Source of the DNA: Stenotrophomonas maltophilia | GTDB lineage: Bacteria; Pseudomonadota; Gammaproteobacteria; Xanthomonadales; Xanthomonadaceae | Assembly (NCBI GenBank): GCA_002386405.1 | Contig: DGIP01000191.1 | Span: 1 to 12,106 of the forward strand | Length of the DNA: 12,106 bases | Direction: 5' to 3' | Part shown: piece after piece, positions 7,833 to 12,106 of the stretch | How the letters are laid out: the number at the start of each line of letters is the position of its first letter | How positions within the stretch are numbered: position 1 is the stretch's first letter | Program-made: the position numbers and the translations under genes | Notes under the pieces: generated by a model | Seen by the model: only the letters and a program-made list of their open reading frames with translations | Database searches by the model: none | Told to the model about the DNA's origin: nothing

Positions 7833-8924
7833 ATGGGTATCAAATGCGGCATCGTCGGCCTGCCCAACGTCGGCAAATCGACCCTGTTCAACGCGCTGAC
7901 CAAGGCAGGCATCGCCGCGGCCAACTTCCCGTTCTGCACCATCGAGCCGAACGTCGGCATCGTGCCCGTGCCGGATCCGCGCCTGAATGAACTGGCGGCG
8001 ATCATCAACCCGCAGAAGGTCATCCCGACCGCCGTGGAGTTCGTCGACATCGCCGGCCTGGTCGCCGGTGCCGCCAGCGGTGAAGGCCTGGGCAACAAGT
8101 TCCTGGCCCACATCCGCGAAGTGGATGCGATCACCCATGTGGTGCGCTGCTTCGAGCACGGCGACATCATCCACGTGGCTGGCAAGGTGGATCCGATCTC
8201 GGACATCGAGACGATCGACATCGAGCTGGCCCTGGCTGACCTGGACAGCGTGGAAAAGGCGCTGAACCGCGCCGAGCGCGCGGCCAAGGGCGGCGACAAG
8301 GATGCGGCGGCACGCAAGCCGGTGCTGGCCAAGCTCCAGGCCGCGCTGGCCGACGGCAAGGCCGGTCGTTCGGTGGGCCTGGACGAGGAAGAGAAGGCGC
8401 TGGTGCGTGACCTGTTCCTGCTGACCCTGAAGCCGGTGATGTACATCTGCAACGTGCTGGAAGACGGCTTCGAGAACAACCCGCACCTGGAAGCGGTGCG
8501 CGCGCACGCGGCGGCCGAGGGTGCGATGGTGGTGCCGGTATCGGCGGCGATCGAAGAAGAGCTCTCGCAGCTGGACGACGAAGACCGCGACACCTTCCTG
8601 GCCGACCTCGGCCTGAGCGAGCCGGGCCTCAACCGCGTGATCAACGCGGCGTACAAGCTGCTCGGCCTGCAGACCTACTTCACCGCTGGCGTGAAGGAAG
8701 TCCGCGCCTGGACCGTGCGCAAGGGTGCCACCGCGCCGCAGGCGGCTGCGGTGATCCACACCGACTTCGAGAAGGGCTTCATCCGCGCCGAAACCATCGC
8801 GTATGACGACTTCATCAAGTACAAGGGCGAAGCCGGCGCCAAGGAAGCCGGTCGCCTGCGCCTGGAAGGCAAGGAATACCGCGTCCAGGAAGGCGACATC
8901 CTGCACTTCCGCTTCAACGTCTGA
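7833..8924 (+). CDS. ychF: Ribosome-associated ATPase YchF (Obg family, OLA1 type)
   Basis: YchF is a P-loop protein of the Obg family that prefers ATP to GTP and binds ribosomes; it is linked to translation and stress response. The protein has 363 residues, the same as in E. coli. The G1 loop GLPNVGKS is at 9-16 and the G3 motif DIAGL at 72-76. The altered G4 motif NVLE (207-210) replaces the NKxD of true GTPases, which is what marks this subfamily as ATP-binding. A helical segment lies at about 135-200. A C-terminal TGS domain starts near 278 ([20 protein letters not shown]) and runs to the end ([11 protein letters not shown]). An AGAGG site lies shortly upstream. A hairpin region follows the stop, so this appears to be the last gene of its transcript. 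Confidence 0.98.
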   Translation: MGIKCGIVGLPNVGKSTLFNALTKAGIAAANFPFCTIEPNVGIVPVPDPRLNELAAIINPQKVIPTAVEFVDIAGLVAGAASGEGLGNKFLAHIREVDAITHVVRCFEHGDIIHVAGKVDPISDIETIDIELALADLDSVEKALNRAERAAKGGDKDAAARKPVLAKLQAALADGKAGRSVGLDEEEKALVRDLFLLTLKPVMYICNVLEDGFENNPHLEAVRAHAAAEGAMVVPVSAAIEEELSQLDDEDRDTFLADLGLSEPGLNRVINAAYKLLGLQTYFTAGVKEVRAWTVRKGATAPQAAAVIHTDFEKGFIRAETIAYDDFIKYKGEAGAKEAGRLRLEGKEYRVQEGDILHFRFNV

Positions 8925-8932
8925 TCGGTCGG

Positions 8933-8994
8933 GCGGACCGTTGGTCCGCTGCCTGCCAACGCAAACGCCCCGCCAAGTGCGGGGCGTCTGCGTT
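8933..8994 (+). terminator. Tandem hairpins after ychF, likely terminator
   Basis: The first stem GCGGACC/GGTCCGC (8933-8939 and 8943-8949) starts 8 bases after the ychF stop. The second is much longer: 8958-8973 pairs with 8979-8994 over 16 positions with a single A-C mismatch and the loop CAAGT. It is followed only by a short T run, so it is a strong hairpin with a poor U tract. The T-poor flanks on the other side make it unlikely to be a good terminator for the receptor gene arriving from the right. Confidence 0.65.
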
Positions 8995-8998
8995 TGAG

Positions 8999-9212
8999 CG
9001 TGGACAATATTTCACCACGCCCTGAATCCCTTCCAGCGCAGTGTTCAGCCGGGTTGTCCACAGCAAACTCCCATGGCTTTCCACGTCCCGTGTGGAAAAC
9101 CCGCGCGTCGCCTGGACAAAAAACCGCCACCCTTCGAAACCGTTGCAGCGCGTGGCTCAGGCACGGTTGTCCACAGCAAACCCCCATCGCTTTCCACGCA
9201 CGGTGTGGAGAA
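8999..9212. repeat. Imperfect tandem repeat of about 113 bp, two units
   Basis: Unit 1 (about 8999-9110) and unit 2 (about 9111-9212) align in register. GGACAA occurs at 9002 and 9114, CAGCGC at 9034 and 9146, and TTGTCCACAGCAAAC at 9054 and 9167, an offset of 112-113 throughout. The best part, 9052-9099 against 9165-9212, matches at 42 of 48 positions; the earlier part is weaker but still alignable. Each unit opens with a TGGACAA word that is the inverse of the later TTGTCCA word. Each ends with a hairpin TTTCCAC / GTGGAAA or GTGGAGA. No credible gene covers the region. It fills the gap between the ychF terminator and the end of the receptor gene. Confidence 0.8.
9054..9212. other. Cluster of DnaA-box-like 9-mers
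   Basis: Against the consensus TTWTNCACA, TTTTCCACA on the minus strand (9091-9099) is a full match. TTGTCCACA (9054-9062 and 9167-9175, plus) and TTCTCCACA (9204-9212, minus) each differ at one position. Two weaker copies, TTGTCCACG (8999-9007) and TTGTCCAGG (9111-9119), are on the minus strand. The spacing between the forward and reverse box is the same in both repeat units (37 bases start to start). DnaA binding is a hypothesis; the words are short and come from one duplicated unit. Confidence 0.35.
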
Positions 9213-9220
9213 GTACAGGA

Positions 9221-11956
9221 TTACAGCGCGGTGCCCCCAAACTTGTGCGTGTACTGCAGGTTCAACTGACGCCCCACCGTGTCAAACCAGGAGACGTCGT
9301 AATACGGGTACGACGTATACGTCGCATCCTTCGGCGGCATCTTGTTGAACAGGTTCACCACCGACAGCGACAGGCGCGAATGGTCGTCGAAGCGGTACTG
9401 CACCGACAGGTTGTAGCGGTAGGTCGCCTTGATCCACGGGCTGTCGCCGCTCTCCCAGTCGAAGCTCTGGTCGTAGCTGTCGAAGCTCGGCAGCTTGCCC
9501 AGGCGCTGCCCGTACAGCGTGGTCGACCACGCCGCATTCTCCCAGGTCAGGCTCGCGCTGGTCTTGGTGCGCGGAATGTCGAAACCGCTGTTGACCGCGA
9601 ACTGGTCCTCCACCACGTCCCCGGCGAACTGCTGGAAATCATGGCGCTGCACCCACGTATGGTTGCCGCTCAGGATGAAATCGCCCACGCCGGTGGTCAG
9701 GCGGTAGCGCAGGCCCACATCGATGCCGCGGGTGGTCTCCCGGGCGATGTTGATCGGGCTGACGTGCACCCCGTACAGGCGCCCATCGCTGGTGCGGTTG
9801 ACCCGGTTGATCGCATCCACGCAGGTCGGTGACGCCGCGTCTGCATCGCCCAGCCGGCAGGCCGCCTCATCGCGCAGGATCGTGCTCACGTCCATGTCCT
9901 GCACCTGGTCGCGCATGTCGATGTCGAACCAGTCCACCGACAGGTCCAGCCCCAGCGCAGGCGACCACACCAGGCCGGCGCTCCACGACGTGCTGGTTTC
10001 CGGATCCAACTGGCGGTTGCCCTCGCGCGTGCGGATCAGGTTCTCCTCGTAATCCGAGCAGTCGTCGGCCCCATCCACCGCGCACGCGTAGTAGTCGTTC
10101 GCGCTGGTCTCATCGTTGCCCGGGCCGGCATACACGTAGTGCAGGTCCGGCGCACGGAACGCGGTGCCGTACGAGCCGCGCACCAGCAGCGAATCGATCG
10201 GGCGCCACTCGATACCGCCGCTCCAGGTCGCCTTGCCGATCGTGTTGCCCGAATAGCGGTACTGGTCGAAGCGACCGGCCACGCTCACGTTGAGCGTGTC
10301 ATGCAGCGGCAGGCGCAGCTCGGCCGCGGTGGCCCAGCGGTTGCGGCTGCCGTGGCCATCCGAGTCCTTCCAGCTGTAGTAGTAGTACTCCGTCGCCAGC
10401 GGATCCGGGTTCAGCGCGTAGGACTGGTTGCCGAATTCGGCCGTGGCCGCGAAGCCCGCCTTGCCGCCCGGCAGCTCGAACAGCTCGCCGTTGGTCAGGG
10501 TCAGTGCCGCCGTATCGGTGCGCGATTTCGGTGTATACGTGGTGCGCGCCGAGATCGAATCGTATTCGGCGCGGGTCAGCGGCCGGTACAGGCGCGCCGG
10601 GTCGGCGTTGTAGATCGGGAAGCCATCGTCGTCCTCGCCCAGCTGCGGGCCAAGGAACAGGTCGTTGGCCTTCGAGGCGATGATCTGCGGCCAGCGGATC
10701 GACGACTGGTACTGCGAATGGCTCAGCGAGGCCTCGTAATCCCAGGTCGCGCCCAGCGAGCCCTTGAACCCGGTGGTGACGCTGAAGGTCTTCTGGGTGC
10801 TGCGGATCATCCCGTTGCGCAGCCCGCCCATTTCCTCCGGCGAGAACTGGCGCTGCCAGAACTCCACCTGGTCGGTGGCCTGGTTGTAGAAGTAGCCGTC
10901 TTCATTGCCATCCGGCGTCATCAGGCCCCACTGGGTCACATCGCGCATCAGCGCAATGTCGTGGTAGCCCAGCTGCACGTCCGCAAACCACTCCGCGCCA
11001 TTCTCGAAGCCGTAGCGCAGCGACGCGTAGCCGTTGGCGCCGCGGCGCTCGCTGAGGATCGTGCCGTAGCCGATCGAACGGTCGCTGCCGCAGTAGAAGC
11101 CATAGCGCGCGCGCTCGGCGTAGTACGTGCTGCCCTTGTTCTGCCCGGCCAGCGCATCGCAGGTGGCCTGGCCCGGGTCCAGGTAATCGTCGTTGTAATC
11201 GGTGCGCAGGTACGCGCGGCGCGCGGCGCGGGCGCTTTCGGTGGGGGCGTCGAGCGTGGAATCCTGCTGGGCGCGCTCATAGGCCCACAGCGGGGTCTGC
11301 GATTGCAGCTCCAGGCTGTATACCGCGCTGAACTTCCCCGAATCGAAGCCGCTGGCGATGCTCATGTCGAAGGACTCGCCACCGCCCTCGGTGGTGGTGC
11401 CCATGCGCACATCCACCGTGGTGCCATCCACCTGCTTTTTCAGGATGAAGTTGACCACGCCGGCGATCGCATCCGAACCGTAGATGGCCGACGCGCTGCC
11501 GGTCAGCACTTCGATCCGCTCGATCATGCCCAGCGGGATGTTGGAGACGTCGGTGAAGTTGCTGCGGCCCTGGAAGGGCATCGGGAAATCGGCGATGCGC
11601 CGGCCATTGACCAGCACCAGGGTGTGGTTGGGCCCCAGCCCGCGCAGGTCGACCTGCTGCGCACCCGGCGAGAAATCGGCGCCGCTGGAGGACTGCTGGC
11701 TCTGGGTCTCACCGCCGTTCTGGGTCATCGAACGCAGCACGTCCGGCACGCTGGTGAAGCCGCTGGCCTGGATCTGTTCGGCGGTGATCACCGTGACCGG
11801 TGCCGGGCCTTCGACCTGGGCGCGCGGAATGCGCGAGCCGGTGACCTGTACCGTGTCCAGCTGCTGCACCCCGGGGGGCGGGGCCTGCGCCGCCGCGGTT
11901 GCGGCCACGCCCATCAACGCCAGCTGGATCGACCACGCCATCGCCTGTTTACGCAT
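9221..11956 (-). CDS. TonB-dependent outer-membrane receptor, substrate unknown
   Basis: This 911-residue protein is an energy-coupled outer-membrane transporter. The start at 11956-11954 gives MRKQAMAWSIQLALMGVAAT, a signal peptide likely cut after AAAQA at residue 25. A TonB-box-like stretch DTVQVTGS follows at 34-41. The plug domain covers about 50-175 (VTVITAEQIQASG, VDLRGLGPNHTLVLVNGRR, IERIEVLTGSASAIYGSDAI, GVVNFILKK). The remainder is the beta-barrel, ending in the family tail VVNLFNKMPP and GRQLNLQYTHKFGG. There is no N-terminal STN signalling domain and no sigma/anti-sigma pair nearby. Exactly six cysteines occur, in three close pairs (266/289, 625/633, 700/712) in probable external loops. 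No enzyme or regulator beside it suggests a substrate. It resembles the large receptor sets of xanthomonads used for carbohydrates, peptides or metal chelates; I cannot choose among these. Confidence 0.93.
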   Translation of the reverse strand: MRKQAMAWSIQLALMGVAATAAAQAPPPGVQQLDTVQVTGSRIPRAQVEGPAPVTVITAEQIQASGFTSVPDVLRSMTQNGGETQSQQSSSGADFSPGAQQVDLRGLGPNHTLVLVNGRRIADFPMPFQGRSNFTDVSNIPLGMIERIEVLTGSASAIYGSDAIAGVVNFILKKQVDGTTVDVRMGTTTEGGGESFDMSIASGFDSGKFSAVYSLELQSQTPLWAYERAQQDSTLDAPTESARAARRAYLRTDYNDDYLDPGQATCDALAGQNKGSTYYAERARYGFYCGSDRSIGYGTILSERRGANGYASLRYGFENGAEWFADVQLGYHDIALMRDVTQWGLMTPDGNEDGYFYNQATDQVEFWQRQFSPEEMGGLRNGMIRSTQKTFSVTTGFKGSLGATWDYEASLSHSQYQSSIRWPQIIASKANDLFLGPQLGEDDDGFPIYNADPARLYRPLTRAEYDSISARTTYTPKSRTDTAALTLTNGELFELPGGKAGFAATAEFGNQSYALNPDPLATEYYYYSWKDSDGHGSRNRWATAAELRLPLHDTLNVSVAGRFDQYRYSGNTIGKATWSGGIEWRPIDSLLVRGSYGTAFRAPDLHYVYAGPGNDETSANDYYACAVDGADDCSDYEENLIRTREGNRQLDPETSTSWSAGLVWSPALGLDLSVDWFDIDMRDQVQDMDVSTILRDEAACRLGDADAASPTCVDAINRVNRTSDGRLYGVHVSPINIARETTRGIDVGLRYRLTTGVGDFILSGNHTWVQRHDFQQFAGDVVEDQFAVNSGFDIPRTKTSASLTWENAAWSTTLYGQRLGKLPSFDSYDQSFDWESGDSPWIKATYRYNLSVQYRFDDHSRLSLSVVNLFNKMPPKDATYTSYPYYDVSWFDTVGRQLNLQYTHKFGGTAL

Positions 11957-12080
11957 GAGAATTCTCAAGAAGAAAGTAGGCCTCAAGGGAGGCCGCGACC
12001 CCCATTCACATTCGGTGAACGGACGGCGCGCATTTAACGCCTTTTTTACGTCCGCCGCCACTGGGCCCGCTTCAGGAAGC
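11957..12080 (-). promoter_or_regulatory. Receptor gene leader with palindromes
   Basis: A perfect 10-base palindrome, GAGAATTCTC (11957-11966), touches the receptor start codon and contains its only ribosome-binding-like GAGA. Two further inverted repeats follow upstream: GGCCTC-AAGG-GAGGCC (11979-11994), and TTCAC-ATTCG-GTGAA (12005-12019), a candidate operator. On the minus strand TTAAAT (plus-strand 12032-12037) could be a -10 element, but no matching -35 is seen. I recognise no Fur box. No gene is visible in this stretch. Confidence 0.4.
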
Positions 12081-12084
12081 AGCG

Positions 12085-12106
12085 CATCGACCAACGGTCG
12101 ATACCT
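12085..12106 (-). repeat. REP-like stem-loop at window edge, SMAG type (partial)
   Basis: ATCGACC (12086-12092) and GGTCGAT (12096-12102) form a perfect 7-pair stem with the loop AAC, continuing as ACCT to the edge. Read on the minus strand this is AGGT-ATCGACC-GTT-GGTCGAT-GC, the look of the GTAG-headed SMAG repetitive elements of Stenotrophomonas maltophilia. The diagnostic GTAG would lie just past the edge, so the call is tentative. Confidence 0.5.

Noticed and set aside
8999..9212. CRISPR array
   Set aside because: There are only two long imperfect copies, with no short identical repeats separated by unique spacers and no cas genes.
8994..9832. Short plus-strand open frames over the tandem repeat and the end of the receptor gene
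   Set aside because: Their apparent internal similarity (STANSHGFP-like and STANPHRFP-like segments) is just the translated DNA repeat. They lack ribosome binding sites and run into the antisense of the receptor.
9221..11956. Siderophore receptor assignment and a Fur-controlled promoter
   Set aside because: There is no STN domain, no siderophore gene nearby and no recognisable Fur box in the leader, so the substrate is left open.
10139..12037. A 632-codon open frame on the plus strand, antisense to the receptor gene
   Set aside because: Its translation is rich in Arg, Ala, Val, Gly and His with no recognisable domain. It is the mirror of a well-supported TonB receptor in high-GC DNA, where stop codons are rare on the opposite strand.
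9221..12094. Upstream start extending the TonB receptor to 957 residues
   Set aside because: It would place about 46 charged, proline-rich residues before the signal peptide, which must be N-terminal.

Overview
The window is GC-rich, densely coded DNA from a gammaproteobacterium, most likely of the Xanthomonadaceae and probably Stenotrophomonas. Three things point there. The proteins read as xanthomonad orthologues. The gene order hemA / TPR gene / lolB / ispE / tRNA-Gln / prs / rplY / pth / ychF is the block I know from Pseudomonas (PA4666 to PA4673). A stem-loop at the right edge resembles the SMAG-type REP elements of S. maltophilia. The genus is an inference; no marker gene here fixes it.

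Layout. Minus strand, 2-1976: hemA (glutamyl-tRNA reductase) reads into prfA (release factor 1), which the left edge cuts just after its GGQ motif. Plus strand, 2041-5248: a TPR protein with an export signal, lolB and ispE are joined by 4-base ATGA overlaps. A tRNA-Gln(TTG) gene follows 9 bases after ispE, then prs. Plus strand, 6541-8924: rplY (long CTC form of L25), pth and ychF, with hairpins in the rplY leader, between rplY and pth, and after ychF. Minus strand, 9221-11956: a 911-residue TonB-dependent receptor of unknown substrate, which looks like accessory cargo beside the housekeeping block.

How the genes fit together. Most serve translation (prfA, tRNA-Gln, rplY, pth, ychF) or essential precursor supply (hemA for tetrapyrroles from Glu-tRNA, ispE for isoprenoids, prs for PRPP). 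LolB and the TPR protein serve the envelope.

The most unusual part is the 8925-9220 gap between ychF and the receptor gene. Behind two hairpins lies an imperfect tandem duplication of about 113 bp. Each unit carries an inverted pair of TTGTCCAC-type words and a TTTCCAC/GTGGAAA-type hairpin, and several of these 9-mers resemble DnaA boxes. This is the best candidate for something undescribed. I see no CRISPR array, transposase, integrase, phage gene or defence system.
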